From the NCBI RefSeq assembly GCF_002812805.1, contig NZ_NMUM01000036.1, forward strand, positions 1 through 40,507: 40,507 nucleotides of DNA. Reading direction: 5' to 3'. This DNA comes from Microbacterium lacus. GTDB taxonomy: Bacteria > Actinomycetota > Actinomycetes > Actinomycetales > Microbacteriaceae. Below are positions 18,209 through 28,983 of the stretch, piece after piece. Below the pieces are notes generated by a model. The model worked only from the letters and a program-made list of their open reading frames with translations, ran no database searches and had not been told where the DNA came from. Position numbers and translations under genes: made by a program. Position 1 is the first letter of the stretch; each line of letters opens with the position of its first letter.

Positions 18209-21200
18209 CAGTCGAGGCCTCCTTCGCGGTTGGTCGCGTCGCGGGCCGAGGTGCCCGGGCCGATCGCGAACGTCTTGGTCTGTCCGGCCGAGAGCGGCAC
18301 GGCGACCGCGCCGACGCGCACGTGGATCGCGGGTGCTGAGCCGGCGTGCACGCGAAGCTCCAGGCTGCGGTCACGGAGCATCACGTCGACGAGGTGGCCG
18401 CGGTATCGGATCTGGAACCCGACCCGGGTGAGGTTCGGCGGCAGTCGGGGGGCGAAGACGAGCTCGTCGTCACCGAGGGCCATGCCGGCGAAGGAGCGGA
18501 CGGGCAGGTCGATGGTGCCGGCCATCGCGCCGAGGTGGATCCCTTCGCGGGTGGTGCCGCCCTGGGAGTCGTCGAGATCGGCGATCAGCGCCTCGCGGAA
18601 CGCGATCCAGGAGCGGGACGGGTCGATGCCGGCCAGGACGGAGGCGTTCACGACTCGGCTGAGCGTCGACCCGTTGGCGGTGCGGGCGAGGTAGTACTCG
18701 ACCGTGCGGGTCAGGTCCTGCTCGGAGAACGGGTAGCCGAGCGTGGCGAGTTGCGCCCGGAGCCCGTCGTGACCGAGCAGGTAGACCAGCATGACGACGT
18801 CGGGCTGCTTGGCGAGCTTGTACCGGTTGGTGCTGTCGTTCTCGGACTCGAGGATGAGATCGAGCCGGCCGATGTTCCCGTACTCCTCGCGGTAGTGGTC
18901 CCAGTCCAGCTCCTGCAGGCTCTCGTAGCCGTCGAACTGGGTGAGGATGCCGTCGCGGTGGAACCCCACCGCCAGTCGTGTGCTGAGCCGGGCCCACCCC
19001 GCGATCTCCTCGTCGGTGACGCGGAGCCGGTCGCGGAGGCCCTCGCCGCGGTGCCCGTGGAGCAGGGCGAGTGTCCGGGCCGCTCGCGTGGCGACCCACG
19101 AGGCGAGGACGTTGGTGTACGTGTTGTCGCGCAGGCCGCTGCCGGGAGCGTCCGGGGCGCCGTCGTGGAACTCGTCGGGTCCCATCACCCCGGCGATGTG
19201 GAAGCGGTCGGTGGCAGTGTCGTGCTCGGCGAGCGAGGCGAACAGGCGGGCGACCTCGATGATGAGCTCGCCGCCGCGTTCGGCGAGCCACTCGAGGTCG
19301 CCGGTGGCCTGGTAGTGCTGCCAGGCGTTGTAGGCGATGGCGAGGCCGACGTGGCGTTGACGGTGGGAGTTGTCCGGCATCCACCGACCGGAGCGCGGGT
19401 TGTAGAGCGCCTCGGGCGTCTCCTCGCGACCGTCGCTGCCGCTCTGCCAGGGGAAGAGGGCTCCGCGGAGTCCGGCGGCGGTCGCCGCGGCGCGGGCGGC
19501 GTCCAGTCGCCGCCAGCGGTAGTCGATCAGCGCCCGGCTGATCTCGGGCGTGCGCAGAGCGATCACGGGCAGGACGAACACCTCGTCCCAGAAGACGTGC
19601 CCCCGATACCCCTCGCCGTGCAGGCCGCGGGCGGGCACCCCGGCGTCGAGCTCGACGGTGTGCGGCGAGAGGGTCTGGAGCAGGTGGAAGACGTGCAGGT
19701 TCAGGATGAGTCGGCTGTGCGTGTCGGCGTCCAGGGTGACCGCGAAGCGTTCCCAGAGTCGCCGCCACGCCGCCGCGTGGCGTTCCCGCAGCGCCTCGAC
19801 GTCGCCACCGCGTTCGGTGAGCAGGGTCAGGGCGGCACCACCCGGCTCGCTGATGGCCCGATCGTGGGAGGTGTAGATCGCGGCCGTCTTGGTGAGGGTG
19901 ACCGGTCGACCCTGCTCCAGAGGGATGCGCAGCTCCCGGGTGTGCTGCGATGGCGTGTCGATGCGGTGATCGGTCGCGCTGTCGGTTCCGGTGAGGGTCG
20001 AGCGGACGGCGGTGGCGATGTGGACCCGGCTCTGCCGGGTCCGCACCTCGCAGAGGGTGGTGTCGCCGACCTGGCGGAACGTCGGCTGCGTGAGGTGGGT
20101 GGCGTCCGATCCGAGATACGCGGCCACGTTGCTGTTGCGCACGCCGGCGTCGATCCCGGCGCGGAGGGTGACCGTGCCGCTCCAGTCGGGGGCGGTGAGC
20201 GTGGTTTCCAGCACGGCCAGGTGAGGCTCGTCCAGGGAGGTGAACGTCGTCTGCACGAAGTCGAGTCGATCCCCGTTCGGAGCGGTGAGGACCGCGCGGC
20301 GGACGACCAGGCCGCGGCGCAGGTCGAGCTCGCGTCGTTCGCTGTGCGTCACGACCTGGCCGGTGGACAGCCACGGCCCGTCTCCGAGGCGGAGGTCCAC
20401 CGGAAGCCAGTTGGGAGTGTTGACGAGATGCTCCTCCTCGAGCTCGCGCCCGTGGATGGTGCTCGCCAGTCGGTTGTACACGCCGGCGAGGTAGGTGCCG
20501 GGATAGTGGATGCCGTCGTCGTGGTGCTCGGGCCGGGCGCCCCGGGTGGCCAGGTAGCCGTTGCCCAGCGCGGTGAGCGCCTCCCGGTGCCCTTCGTGCG
20601 CGGGGTCGAAGCCGTCGTAGACCAGCTGCCACGGATCCGTGGTGGAGACGCCCAGGTCGAGCTCGGCGACATCGGCCAGGACGAGGTCGGCGCCCGCGGC
20701 CTCGAGCTGCTCCCGCGCTCCGGCGCGGTCGATGCCGACGACGAAGCCGAAGCCTCCGCGCCTCCCGGCCGCCACGCCGGCGACCGAGTCCTCGACGACC
20801 GCGGTGCGGGCCGCGGCGACACCCAGTCGCCGGGCCGCCTCGACGAACATGGCGGGATCCGGCTTGCCTTTCAGGTGATGCGAGAGCGCGATCCGGCCGT
20901 CCACCACGGTGTCGAAGCAGCCGGCCAGTCCTGCGGCGGCGAGCATCTGGTGCGCGTTCCGGCTCGCGGTGACCAGCCCGACCGGAACGGCCGCGCCCCG
21001 CAGGCGATGCAGCAGCGCCACGGTGCCCGGATAGACGCGCAGCCCGCGGGTGCCCAGCTCCGCCAGGAACAGCTCGTTCTTGCGCGCCGCGAGCCCCGCG
21101 ATCGTCCACGCCGTTGGTGGGTCGTCGGGATCTCCGGCGTCCAGGGCGATCCCACGGGCCGTCAGGTACGCCGATACCCCGTCCTCGCGGGTTCGCCCAT

Positions 21201-21414
21201 CCACATAGCGGCGGTAGTCGGCGACCGGGTCGAAGGTCGTCTCGGGGTCGTCCACCTGCACACGCGGGTCTCGCAGCACCTCGTCGAACAGCTGCTTCCA
21301 CGCGGCGGCATGGATCGCGGCGGTGTTCGTGACCACGCCGTCCATGTCGAACAGCACCGCGTCGTAGACGGCATCGAGGTGGTGAGTCCCGCGCTCTGCC
21401 GACCGCGGAGTCAT
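18208..21414 (-). CDS. Beta-phosphoglucomutase / GH65 disaccharide phosphorylase fusion
   Basis: A 1068-residue two-enzyme protein. Residues about 16-240 are a HAD beta-phosphoglucomutase (Asp23/Asp25 in LFDMDGVVTN; later VVEDSVAGVAAG). Residues about 260-1040 are a GH65 phosphorylase with the typical YRGHVFWDEVFVLP and WMPDNSHRQRHV motifs, the general acid Glu748 in GPDEFHDG, and a C-terminal beta-sandwich. Expected chemistry: an alpha-linked disaccharide (trehalose, maltose or kojibiose class) + Pi gives beta-glucose-1-phosphate + glucose, and the mutase turns the first into glucose-6-phosphate without ATP. The exact substrate cannot be told. The start has GAGGCGCC upstream and lies 19 bases after the ATPase stop; the stop overlaps the UbiB-like gene. 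Confidence 0.93.
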
Positions 21415-21433
21415 CGCGGCGCCTCGCGTCCGG

Positions 21434-24034
21434 TCATGAGGCGCCGCCGGGCGTCGACGCCGGGGCGAGGCTGCTCGCCTCTGCCGGGGCCGCGGGGGCC
21501 TGCTGGGCGGGCAGCCGGAGCCGCTTGAGCAGGAGCGCGTTGACGGCGACGATCACGCTGGAGCCGGACATGCTGATGGCGGCGATCTCCGGGGAGAGCA
21601 TGATCCCGAACGCGGGGTAGAACACGCCGGCGGCGATCGGCAGCGCGATCGCGTTGTAGCCGATGGCCCAGCCGAGGTTCTGCCGCATCTTCCGCAGCGT
21701 GCCCTTCCCGATCTTCAGCGCGATCGCCACGTCCAGCGGGTCGGAGCGCATCAGGACGACATCGGCGGTCTCGATGGCGACGTCGGTGCCGGCGCCGATC
21801 GCGATGCCGAGGTCCGCCTGGGCGAGGGCGGGGGCGTCGTTGACGCCGTCGCCGACCATCGCGACCTTCTTGCCGGATGCCTGGAGCTCGGCGATCTTGG
21901 CGGACTTGTCCTCGGGGAGCACGTCGGCGATCACGGTGTCGATGCCCAGCAGCGAGGCGATGCGCTCGGCGGTGGGCTTGTTGTCGCCCGTGAGCATCGC
22001 CACCTCGATGCCCTGCTCGTGGAGTGCGTCGATCGCGGCTTTCGCGGTGTCGCGGGGGGCGTCGGCGAGGGCGATCACGCCGGCGATCTGCCCGTCGACG
22101 GCGAACATGATCGCGGTGCGGCCGCCGTCCGCGAGGGCCTGCTGCTGCGAGACGACCGGGCCGGTGTCGATGCCCTGCGCGGCCATCAGCCGGGCGTTGC
22201 CGAGCACCACGTGCTTCCCGTCCACGGTGGCGATCGCGCCCTGCCCGGTGACGTTGCGGAACGCGGACGCGGACGCGGTGCGGCGCGGGATGTTCCGGCT
22301 CTCGGCGTAGGTGACGATCGCCTTGGCCAGCGGGTGCTCCGACTCCCGCTCGAGCGCCGCGGCGAGGGCGAGCAGCTCCAGGTCGTCCATGCCGATGGGG
22401 ATGTAGTCGGTGACCTCCGGCTCGCCCTTGGTGAGCGTGCCGGTCTTGTCCAGCACGACGGTGTCGATGTGCGCGGCGGTCTCGATGCCGGTGGCGTTCT
22501 TGAACAGGACACCACGCTTGGCGCCCAGGCCGGTGCCGACCATGATCGCGGTCGGCGTGGCGAGCCCGAGGGCGTCGGGGCAGGTGATGACGACGACGGT
22601 GATCGCGAACAGGATCGCCATCGGCAGCTCCGCCCCGGCGAGGAACCACACCAGGAAGGTCAGGGTGCCGCCGACGAGGGCGAGCAGAACGAGCCAGAAC
22701 GCGGCCCGGTCGGCGAGGCGCTGGCCGGGGGCCTTGGAGTTCTGCGCCTCCTGCACCAGCTTCACGATCTGCGCCAGCGCGGTGTCCGCGCCGACCTTCG
22801 TGGCACGCACCCGGAGCGTGCCGACGGTGTTCACGGTCGCCCCGATCACCTCCGAGCCGGGCGCCTTCTCGACCGGCATGGACTCGCCGGTGACCATCGA
22901 CTCGTCGATCTCGGACTCGCCGTCCTCGACGACGCCGTCGGTGGGGACCTTCGCGCCGGGGCGGATGAGCATGAGGTCGCCGGGGACGACCTCGGAGGTG
23001 GGGATTTCGACCTCCTCGCCGTCGCGGAGGACGACCGCGCGGGCGGGCGCGAGCTCCAGCAGCCGGCGGATGGCGTCGTTCGCACCTCCCCGGGCGCGCA
23101 TCTCGACCCAGTGGCCGAGCAGCACGAAGGTGGCCAGCACGGTCGCCGCCTCGTAGAAGACCTCGCCGCCGCCGGTGAGGGTGATGACCAGGCTGTAGAT
23201 CCAGCCGGCGCCGACACCGACCGCGACCAGCACCATCATGTCCAGGGTGCGGGCCCGCAGAGCCCGGTAGGCGCCGTCGAAGAAGATCCAGGCCGAGTAG
23301 AAGATCACCGGCAGCGACACGATCAGCATGAACACGTCGTCGCGCAGCCCGAACGGGGCCGGCACCTCGAAGCCGAGCACCTCCCGGCCGATCGGGGACC
23401 ACAAGGTGATCGGGATCGACAGGATCAACGCGACCAGGAACCGGTTGCGCATGTCCCGGATCATCGCGTCCATCGACATGCCGCCGTGATGCCCGCCGTG
23501 GCCCATCACATCCTGCGCGCTGCGGCCGGCCGGCTGAGCCCCGTGATCGTGTCCGCCCTCGGTGGCCGGAGCGTGACCGGCATGCGCGCCGGCGTCCATG
23601 GCGGAGTGGTCCGCGTGGTCCGCTGCCGGGTGCGGGTGCTCGTGCCCCGCCGGGGTGTCATGACCGGTGGAGACCGCGCGTCCCTCGTGCTCGGCGTGCT
23701 CCTGATAGCCGTCGTGCGCGTCATGCTCGGCGTGGGCATCGTGCTCGGCGTGGTCGTGGTGCTCGGCGTGCTCGTGAGGTTCGTGGGCGGGGTCGCAGAT
23801 GTGGTCCGGGACGGACTGCCCGGCGCAGTGGTAGCCGCATTCGATCACCCACTGCTGCAGGTGCGCGACCGAGGTGGTCTGCGGGTCGTAGGTGACGGTC
23901 GCGGTCTGGGAGACCGGGTTCGCGTCGACGGACAGGACGCCCGGCTGGCGGGCGAGGTGGGCTTCGGTGACGTTCTTGGAGGTCGCGCGGATCATGCCGC
24001 TGACCTGCAGGGTCACGGTCTTGGTGTCGGTCAT
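21434..24034 (-). CDS. P1B-type metal ATPase with CPD motif (block B copy)
   Basis: An 866-residue pump, paralogue of 5290-7734. The HMA-like fold lacks CxxC (GMIRATS at 13-19), but Cys66, Cys70 and Cys80 lie in [17 protein letters not shown], exactly as in block A. A linker of roughly 100 residues extremely rich in His, Asp and Glu follows ([17 protein letters not shown]) and is longer than in block A. TGES, DKTGTLT, HPLAKAI and [10 protein letters not shown] are intact; the membrane motif is Cys485-Pro-Asp487, with YN and MSGSS in helices 7 and 8. I infer export of Cu(I)/Ag(I) or a related soft metal. Its ATG overlaps the phosphoketolase stop (ATGA), so pump and carbon enzyme are co-translated. 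Confidence 0.92.
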   Translation of the reverse strand: MTDTKTVTLQVSGMIRATSKNVTEAHLARQPGVLSVDANPVSQTATVTYDPQTTSVAHLQQWVIECGYHCAGQSVPDHICDPAHEPHEHAEHHDHAEHDAHAEHDAHDGYQEHAEHEGRAVSTGHDTPAGHEHPHPAADHADHSAMDAGAHAGHAPATEGGHDHGAQPAGRSAQDVMGHGGHHGGMSMDAMIRDMRNRFLVALILSIPITLWSPIGREVLGFEVPAPFGLRDDVFMLIVSLPVIFYSAWIFFDGAYRALRARTLDMMVLVAVGVGAGWIYSLVITLTGGGEVFYEAATVLATFVLLGHWVEMRARGGANDAIRRLLELAPARAVVLRDGEEVEIPTSEVVPGDLMLIRPGAKVPTDGVVEDGESEIDESMVTGESMPVEKAPGSEVIGATVNTVGTLRVRATKVGADTALAQIVKLVQEAQNSKAPGQRLADRAAFWLVLLALVGGTLTFLVWFLAGAELPMAILFAITVVVITCPDALGLATPTAIMVGTGLGAKRGVLFKNATGIETAAHIDTVVLDKTGTLTKGEPEVTDYIPIGMDDLELLALAAALERESEHPLAKAIVTYAESRNIPRRTASASAFRNVTGQGAIATVDGKHVVLGNARLMAAQGIDTGPVVSQQQALADGGRTAIMFAVDGQIAGVIALADAPRDTAKAAIDALHEQGIEVAMLTGDNKPTAERIASLLGIDTVIADVLPEDKSAKIAELQASGKKVAMVGDGVNDAPALAQADLGIAIGAGTDVAIETADVVLMRSDPLDVAIALKIGKGTLRKMRQNLGWAIGYNAIALPIAAGVFYPAFGIMLSPEIAAISMSGSSVIVAVNALLLKRLRLPAQQAPAAPAEASSLAPASTPGGAS

Positions 24035-26484
24035 CGGATTTCCTTCGCGGTGGAGGGGCGGTTCAGGTCGGTGTCGGGGTGGGGCCAGCGCCAGTCGGCG
24101 ACGGCGGGGATGTCGGTGCCGTGCTCGCGGGTGTGGGCGCGGGCGCGCAGGCGGGCGTCGACGAGTTCCTGCCGCAGCTGCGCGTGGGTCGCGGCAAGGC
24201 CCGGGACGTGGTCGAGGACGTCGATCGCGAGCCGGTAGCGGTCGAGGTCGTTGAGCATGACCATGTCGAACGGGGTCGTGGTGGTGCCCTTCTCCACGAA
24301 GCCGTGGACGTGCAGGTTCTGGTGCCCGGCGCGCTTGTAGGTGAGACGGTGGATCAGCCACGGGTAGCCGTGGTAGGCGAAGATCACCGGCTTGTCGGGG
24401 GTGAAGATCGCGTCGAACTCCCGGTCCGGCAGGCCGTGCGGGTGCTGGTCCTCGGATTGCAGACGGGTCAGGTCGACCACGTTCACGACCCGCACGGACA
24501 GGTCAGGGATGTGCTCGCGCAGCAACGCGGCCGCGGCGAGCACCTCGAGGGTGGGCACGTCGCCGGCGGCGGCGAGCACCACGTCCGGCTCGGCGCCCTC
24601 GGTCTCGGTGCCGGCCCAGGGCAGGATGCCCAGGCCCCGGGTGCAGTGCTCGATCGCCTCGTCCATGGTGAGCCACTGCGGGGCGGGCTGCTTTCCGGCG
24701 ACGACGACGTTGATGTAGCCGGTGGAGCGCAGGCAGTGGTCGTAGGTGGACAGCAGCGTGTTCGCGTCGAACGGGAGGTAGACGCGGACGATGTCGGGGC
24801 TCTTGTTCAGGGCGAGGTCGATGAACCCGGGGTCCTGGTGGCTGAACCCGTTGTGGTCCTGCCGCCAGACGTGGCTGGAGAGCAGGTAGTTGAAGCTCGG
24901 CACCGGTTCCCGCCAGGGCACCTCGCTGGCGGCTTCGAGCCATTTGGCGTGCTGGTTGAACATCGAGTCGACGATGTGCGTGAACGCCTCGTAGCAGTTG
25001 AACAGGCCGTGCCGGCCGGTGAGGACGTACCCTTCGAGCCAGCCCTGGCACTGGTGCTCGCTGAGCACCTCCATCACCCGCCCGGTCGGCGCCAGATGCT
25101 CGTCCACCGGCAGCACGGTCGCGTTCCACTGCTTGCCGGTGGCCTCGAACACGGGCGGGGCGAGCCGGTTGGAGGCGGTCTCGTCGGGGCCGAAGATGCG
25201 GAAGTTGTCCGGGTTGTGCCGGATCACGTCGGCGAGCCATTCGCCGAGCATCCGGGTCGCCTCCGCCGTTCCCGTGCCTCGCGCCTCGGGGTCGACCGGG
25301 TGGGCGTGGTCGCGGAAGTCGCCCAGGCGCAGCGGGACGGTCAGCTGCCCGCCGTTCGCGACCGGGTTAGCGCTCATCCGCCGCGCTCCGGCCGGGGCGG
25401 CGGCGACCGTGGCGGGGAACGGGGCGCCGTCGGCGTCGAAGAGCTCGTCGGGCCGGTAGGAGGCCAGCCAGTCCTGGAGGATCTGCAGGTGCTCGGGGGT
25501 GTCGCGGACCTCGGCGAGCGGCACCTGGTGGGACCGCCAGGTGCCCTCCACGGGGAGCCCGTCGATCACCGGCGGGCAGGTCCAGCCTTTCGGGCTGCGC
25601 AGCACGATCGCTGGCCACGCCGGCCGGCCTTCCAGGGTGCCGGCCGCCGCGGCGGTCTTGATGTCCGCGATCCGGTCCAGCACCTCGTCCAGCACGCCGG
25701 CGAACCGGGCGTGGGACTCCCGCGGGTCCTCGCCGTCGAAGCCGACGGTGACCACGAACGGCTCGTGGCCGTAGCCGCGCAGCAGCGCGACCAGCTCGTC
25801 CTCGGGGATGCGGGACAGCACCGTCGGGTTGGCGATCTTGTACCCGTTCAGGTGCAGGATCGGTAGCACCACCCCGTCCGCGGCGGGGTTGAGGAACTTG
25901 TTGCCGTGCCACGCGGTCGCCAGCGGCCCGGTCTCGGCCTCCCCGTCGCCGATCACGCACGCGACCAGCAGGTCCGGGTTGTCGAACGCGGCGCCGTAGG
26001 CGTGGACGAGGGAATAGCCGAGCTCGCCGCCCTCGTTGATCGACCCGGGCGTGTCCGGGGACGCGTGCGAGGGGATGCCGCCGGGGAAGGAGAACTGCCG
26101 GAACAGCGCCTTGAGCCCCTCCTCGGTGCGGTCGATCCGCGGGTACAGCTCCGTGTAGGTGCCGTCCAGGTAGGCGTTGGCGACCATGCCCGGCCCGCCG
26201 TGCCCCGGCCCGGTCACGTACAGGGTGTTCAGATCCCGGTCGGTGATCGCCCGGTTGAGGTGGGCGTACAGGAAGTTCAGGCCCGGGGTGGTGCCCCAGT
26301 GCCCCAGTAGTCGAGGCTTGATGTGCTCCGCGGTGAGCGGGTCGCGCAGCAGCGGGTTGTCGAGCAGGTAGATCTGCCCGATGCTCAGGTAGTTCGCCGC
26401 CCGCCACCACGCATCCACCTCCTCCAGTCGTTCCGGGGTGACGGCGGTGGTGCGGTATGCCCAGCGGGCCGGTGCGGTGCTCAT
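24031..26484 (-). CDS. xfp: Phosphoketolase (xylulose-5-/fructose-6-phosphate)
   Basis: An 817-residue thiamine-diphosphate enzyme, normal length for the family. Visible motifs: [38 protein letters not shown], the ThDP motif [22 protein letters not shown] region, [18 protein letters not shown] and the C-terminal [11 protein letters not shown]...[17 protein letters not shown]. Reaction: xylulose-5-phosphate (or fructose-6-phosphate) + Pi gives acetyl phosphate + glyceraldehyde-3-phosphate (or erythrose-4-phosphate). The ATG at 26484 is preceded by GAGGAGAC; the longer frame upstream is not native. It sits between an Asp-box lipoprotein and the CPD ATPase and overlaps the latter by four bases. 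Block A lacks it. Only a fragment of acetate kinase remains in the window (34049). Confidence 0.96.
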   Translation of the reverse strand: MSTAPARWAYRTTAVTPERLEEVDAWWRAANYLSIGQIYLLDNPLLRDPLTAEHIKPRLLGHWGTTPGLNFLYAHLNRAITDRDLNTLYVTGPGHGGPGMVANAYLDGTYTELYPRIDRTEEGLKALFRQFSFPGGIPSHASPDTPGSINEGGELGYSLVHAYGAAFDNPDLLVACVIGDGEAETGPLATAWHGNKFLNPAADGVVLPILHLNGYKIANPTVLSRIPEDELVALLRGYGHEPFVVTVGFDGEDPRESHARFAGVLDEVLDRIADIKTAAAAGTLEGRPAWPAIVLRSPKGWTCPPVIDGLPVEGTWRSHQVPLAEVRDTPEHLQILQDWLASYRPDELFDADGAPFPATVAAAPAGARRMSANPVANGGQLTVPLRLGDFRDHAHPVDPEARGTGTAEATRMLGEWLADVIRHNPDNFRIFGPDETASNRLAPPVFEATGKQWNATVLPVDEHLAPTGRVMEVLSEHQCQGWLEGYVLTGRHGLFNCYEAFTHIVDSMFNQHAKWLEAASEVPWREPVPSFNYLLSSHVWRQDHNGFSHQDPGFIDLALNKSPDIVRVYLPFDANTLLSTYDHCLRSTGYINVVVAGKQPAPQWLTMDEAIEHCTRGLGILPWAGTETEGAEPDVVLAAAGDVPTLEVLAAAALLREHIPDLSVRVVNVVDLTRLQSEDQHPHGLPDREFDAIFTPDKPVIFAYHGYPWLIHRLTYKRAGHQNLHVHGFVEKGTTTTPFDMVMLNDLDRYRLAIDVLDHVPGLAATHAQLRQELVDARLRARAHTREHGTDIPAVADWRWPHPDTDLNRPSTAKEIR

Positions 26485-26542
26485 GGTCGGTCTCCTCGAG
26501 GTTCGCGGCCGAGGCCGCCGAATGTGGTCATGGTGATAGTGG

Positions 26543-27400
26543 TCATTGTGCGGTCCCTGCCGGGAGGACGACGGTGGTCTCGGTGCCGTGGATCCAGACG
26601 ATGCCGCGGTCGTCGACGAGCACGACCGCCCCATCTGCGTTCCCGAGCGCCTGGACGGTGCCCGTGGCGGCACCGACGCTGTCCCAGGATCCGGTGCCGG
26701 TGACTCGCCAGAGGGTGCCGTCGGTGTCGACGCCGACCAGCCCGCCCGTGGAGTCCGCCTCCACCAGGTAGAGCGGCGGCGCATCCGCGACGAGGTCGAA
26801 GGTGGCGCCCGCATCCCGGCTCTCCTGCAGGCCCTGCCGCGTCGCGGCGTAGAGGGTGCCGTCGGTGGTGACGGTCAGGTCGGCGGCGGGGAGCTCGGCG
26901 CCGTCGATCCAGGTGGTCCCGCCGTCGGTGCTGGTGCGGATGGTGATCGAGCTGGACCCGATCCCGTGGATCGCACCGTCTCCGGCGGTGAGGACGTGGA
27001 AGTCCTCCTGCCCGGTAAACGCGACCGGCTCCCAGGTGGTCCCGGCGTCGGTGCTTCGGATGAGTCCCAGGTTGTGCTCGCCGAGCTCCGCCGGGGTGTT
27101 CGGTCCCGGGTGCCCGGAGGCGTAGAGGACGTCGCCGTCGGCGGTCAGGCCCATCGCGTCGAAGTCCGCGCCTCCCAGGGGGCCGGAGATGTCGCCGGTG
27201 TCGGTGAGGGTGTAGAGGCCTGCGTGGGCGCCCAGCAGCACGGTGCTCCCGCCGAGGTCGACGATGCCGTGCACATGACCGAGACCGGTATCCGGGGCGG
27301 GTGCCGAGGTGGCGGTCGGCGTGGAGGTGCAGCCGGTCAGCAGCAGGCCCGCAGCAGCGGCGACGGCAGCGGCCGTGATCGTGGTGGCGTTGCTGCTCAT
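26543..27400 (-). CDS. Asp-box beta-propeller lipoprotein (F510_1955-like), block B
   Basis: A 285-residue lipoprotein: signal peptide with lipobox LLTGC, then a Thr/Ala/Pro linker and a beta-propeller with Asp-boxes [20 protein letters not shown] and [10 protein letters not shown]. The early motif [11 protein letters not shown] and the later ASGHPG are shared with the block A paralogue. It should be anchored outside the membrane; a sensing or metal-binding role within the copper system is inferred from its constant neighbours, and enzymatic activity is unproven. The ATG at 27400 overlaps the stop of a 32-residue gene as ATGA, which fixes the start. Phosphoketolase follows after 58 bases. Confidence 0.83.
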   Translation of the reverse strand: MSSNATTITAAAVAAAAGLLLTGCTSTPTATSAPAPDTGLGHVHGIVDLGGSTVLLGAHAGLYTLTDTGDISGPLGGADFDAMGLTADGDVLYASGHPGPNTPAELGEHNLGLIRSTDAGTTWEPVAFTGQEDFHVLTAGDGAIHGIGSSSITIRTSTDGGTTWIDGAELPAADLTVTTDGTLYAATRQGLQESRDAGATFDLVADAPPLYLVEADSTGGLVGVDTDGTLWRVTGTGSWDSVGAATGTVQALGNADGAVVLVDDRGIVWIHGTETTVVLPAGTAQ

Positions 27401-27495
27401 GCGATCGCCTGGATGAAGAGAATGGTCGCCGCGGACAGGATGATCAGGGCGAGGATGATGCCCACGAAGCACGCGGCCAGAGTCCGGGAAGTCAT
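27397..27495 (-). CDS. 32-residue single-helix membrane microprotein
   Basis: A short frame that starts with ATG at 27495, encodes MTSRTLAACFVGIILAL followed by more hydrophobic residues and ends in FIQAIA. A single membrane helix spans nearly its whole length, with one Cys at position 9 near the helix start. GAAAGG lies seven bases before the ATG. The stop overlaps the start of the Asp-box lipoprotein as ATGA, the same coupling used throughout this operon, which supports real translation. No counterpart fits in the 55-base gap at the same place in block A. It could be a small regulator or subunit of a neighbouring membrane protein; function unknown. Confidence 0.65.
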   Translation of the reverse strand: MTSRTLAACFVGIILALIILSAATILFIQAIA

Positions 27496-27545
27496 GATGG
27501 GCCTTTCGACGGGCCGGCGCTGTCGGTCAGGACGGATGCGCCGGG

Positions 27546-27588
27546 CCTCGGGCGGGGCCAGGTCAGGGGTGGTCGGCCCCGCCCGAGG
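27546..27588 (-). terminator. Strong 14-bp hairpin after DUF305 (terminator or processing element)
   Basis: CCTCGGGCGGGGCC (27546-27559) and GGCCCCGCCCGAGG (27575-27588) pair perfectly around a 15-base loop. It begins nine bases after the DUF305 stop in the minus-strand direction and precedes the microprotein gene. No T-run follows, so it may be a U-less actinobacterial terminator, an attenuator, or an RNA 3'-end stabiliser that sets different levels for upstream and downstream genes. Confidence 0.6.
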
Positions 27589-27596
27589 GGTTCGGG

Positions 27597-28232
27597 TCAG
27601 AGGGTGGCGAGGATGTCCTGCATGGTGGTGATCTCGGCGGTCTGTCCGTCGATGATCTGCTGGGCGAGCGCGGCCACGTCCGGGTTCTCGCCGTTGTTCA
27701 GCACCATCTGGGCCATGGTGACGGCGCCCTGGTGGTGGCCGACCATGCCCTCGAGGAACAGCCGGGTCGCCTCGACCCCGGTGGCGGCGTCCAGGGCGGC
27801 CATGTCGTCGTCGGACATCATCCCGTCGCCGTGGTCCATGCCGCCCATCCCGCCCATCCCGCCCATGTCGGACATGGAGTCGTCGTAGGGGATTCCCCAG
27901 TCCTCGAGCCAGCCCTTCATGGTCTGGATCTCGGGGCCTTGGGCGGCTTTGATCTGCTCGGCGAGGGTCACGACCCGCTCGTCGATGCCGTCCTTGGCCA
28001 GGATCTGATCGGCCATCTCGATGGCCTGTTCGTGGTGCGGGATCATCATCGTGACGAACATCTCGTCAGCGGAGTTGAACGATGCCTGCTCGGAGGGGGC
28101 GGGGGTGCCGCTGGTCATGCCGCCGGGGCCGTGGTCCATGCCGGGCATGGATCCGTCGGTGGGCGCGCAGCCGGCGAGCACGAGCGCAGCGGCGAGCGCG
28201 GCGGTGCTCAGCGCGAGAATGCGGAAACGCAT
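27597..28232 (-). CDS. DUF305 lipoprotein, block B
   Basis: A 211-residue lipoprotein paralogous to 8712-9305. Signal peptide with lipobox LAGC; Met/His linker (GSMPGMDHGPGGMTSG); two DUF305 repeats with VTMMIPHHEQAIEMA and GMVGHHQGAVTMAQ; a joining loop with many Met (MSDMGGMGGMGGMDHGDGMM). Expected to bind Cu(I)/Ag(I) or act as a metal buffer on the outer membrane face; this is inference from residue content and genomic association of the family. The ATG at 28232 gives a proper signal peptide. It lies between the DUF6153 gene and a strong hairpin. Confidence 0.9.
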   Translation of the reverse strand: MRFRILALSTAALAAALVLAGCAPTDGSMPGMDHGPGGMTSGTPAPSEQASFNSADEMFVTMMIPHHEQAIEMADQILAKDGIDERVVTLAEQIKAAQGPEIQTMKGWLEDWGIPYDDSMSDMGGMGGMGGMDHGDGMMSDDDMAALDAATGVEATRLFLEGMVGHHQGAVTMAQMVLNNGENPDVAALAQQIIDGQTAEITTMQDILATL

Positions 28233-28269
28233 GGGTGGGTGTCCTTGTCTAGTCAGTCGAATGGTGAGT

Positions 28270-28340
28270 TGATTCCCGAGCCGTATGCGGGCACGGCGCA
28301 GCATCTCCCGGCACAGCGGCGACGGGAGGGCGGGGAATCA
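28270..28340 (-). other. Three-stem RNA structure overlapping the DUF6153 stop, block B
   Basis: On the minus strand an outer stem pairs TGATTCCC, which begins with the DUF6153 stop codon (28333-28340), with GGGAATCA (28270-28277). Inside it are two perfect hairpins: CTCCCG (28323-28328 read on the minus strand) with CGGGAG (28305-28310), and GCCGT with ACGGC (28293-28297 and 28280-28284). Together they make a three-way junction between two cistrons. A simpler nested structure lies at the same place in block A. No known riboswitch is recognised. Confidence 0.4.
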
Positions 28341-28829
28341 GGTTCGACTGATCGACAGGACGATGAGGGAAGGTGGTCGGGGGTGCGGTAACGCGGTGAG
28401 CACATTCCGCCCGTGCAGGCGTAGCAGGGCGAGGACGGTGCCCAGGCGGGCCAGCAGCGCCGGGGCGAGCAGCACGATGGTGGCGGCCAGCAGCGCCAGC
28501 ACGCACGCCATCATCAGCATCGAATGGTCCGGCATTCCGCCCGAGCTGTCGCAGTCGCCCTCGCAGTGCCCGCCCGAAGCCTCGGTGCCTGTCCCGATGG
28601 TGTTCTCGAGCATGCTCCCGGTCGCGACGGTGCCGCCCAGGTCAGAGTCGGGCGCGGCATGGGCGGCTTCGGAGGCCGCTGCGGGGGTGTCGGCGTGCCC
28701 GCTGGTGAGCATGCCGGTGAGGGTGTGCATGGCCAGCAGGCCGGCGATCAGCAGGAGCGCGGTCGCGAAGGTCAGCAGCAGCCGGTGCAGCCCGGATGGG
28801 GCGTGCACCAGGGTTCGGATGTGGTTCAC
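28338..28829 (-). CDS. DUF6153 family membrane protein, block B
   Basis: A 163-residue paralogue of 9402-9842. Two membrane helices (LLLTFATALLLIAGLLAMHTL and LMMACVLALLAATIVLLAPALL) flank an extracytoplasmic loop with HCEGDCDSSGG and MPDHSMLMMAC, giving Cys, His and Met ligands just before helix 2. The C-terminus is PRPPSLIVLSISRT, again almost the same as in block A. Function is unknown. The GTG start at 28829 is supported by GGAAGGAGG nearby. It follows the PD-(D/E)XK-like gene after a 154-base gap in which I see no gene. Confidence 0.85.
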   Translation of the reverse strand: MNHIRTLVHAPSGLHRLLLTFATALLLIAGLLAMHTLTGMLTSGHADTPAAASEAAHAAPDSDLGGTVATGSMLENTIGTGTEASGGHCEGDCDSSGGMPDHSMLMMACVLALLAATIVLLAPALLARLGTVLALLRLHGRNVLTALPHPRPPSLIVLSISRT

Positions 28830-28983
28830 CGCCGACCTCCTTCCCGCGTCCAGCGTACCCCGGTGTGCCTGGATCCCCGCCGGCGCCGATCGGGCGCACG
28901 GCGGTCCTGCCCAGCCTGGTCGCCCGACCGATGCCTGGCCAGGGGCGATGGTCCCGGATGGGGACCGGTGCGCGGCAACCGGC

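Noticed and set aside
18346..21528. A 1060-residue open frame on the plus strand
   Set aside because: It is exactly opposite the mutase-GH65 fusion; its Gly/Val/Arg/Glu-rich sequence has no domain motif and is the usual antisense shadow in GC-rich DNA.
22019..25866. Long plus-strand frames opposite the CPD ATPase and phosphoketolase
   Set aside because: They lack ribosome sites and motifs, and the opposite strand encodes complete, well-conserved enzymes.
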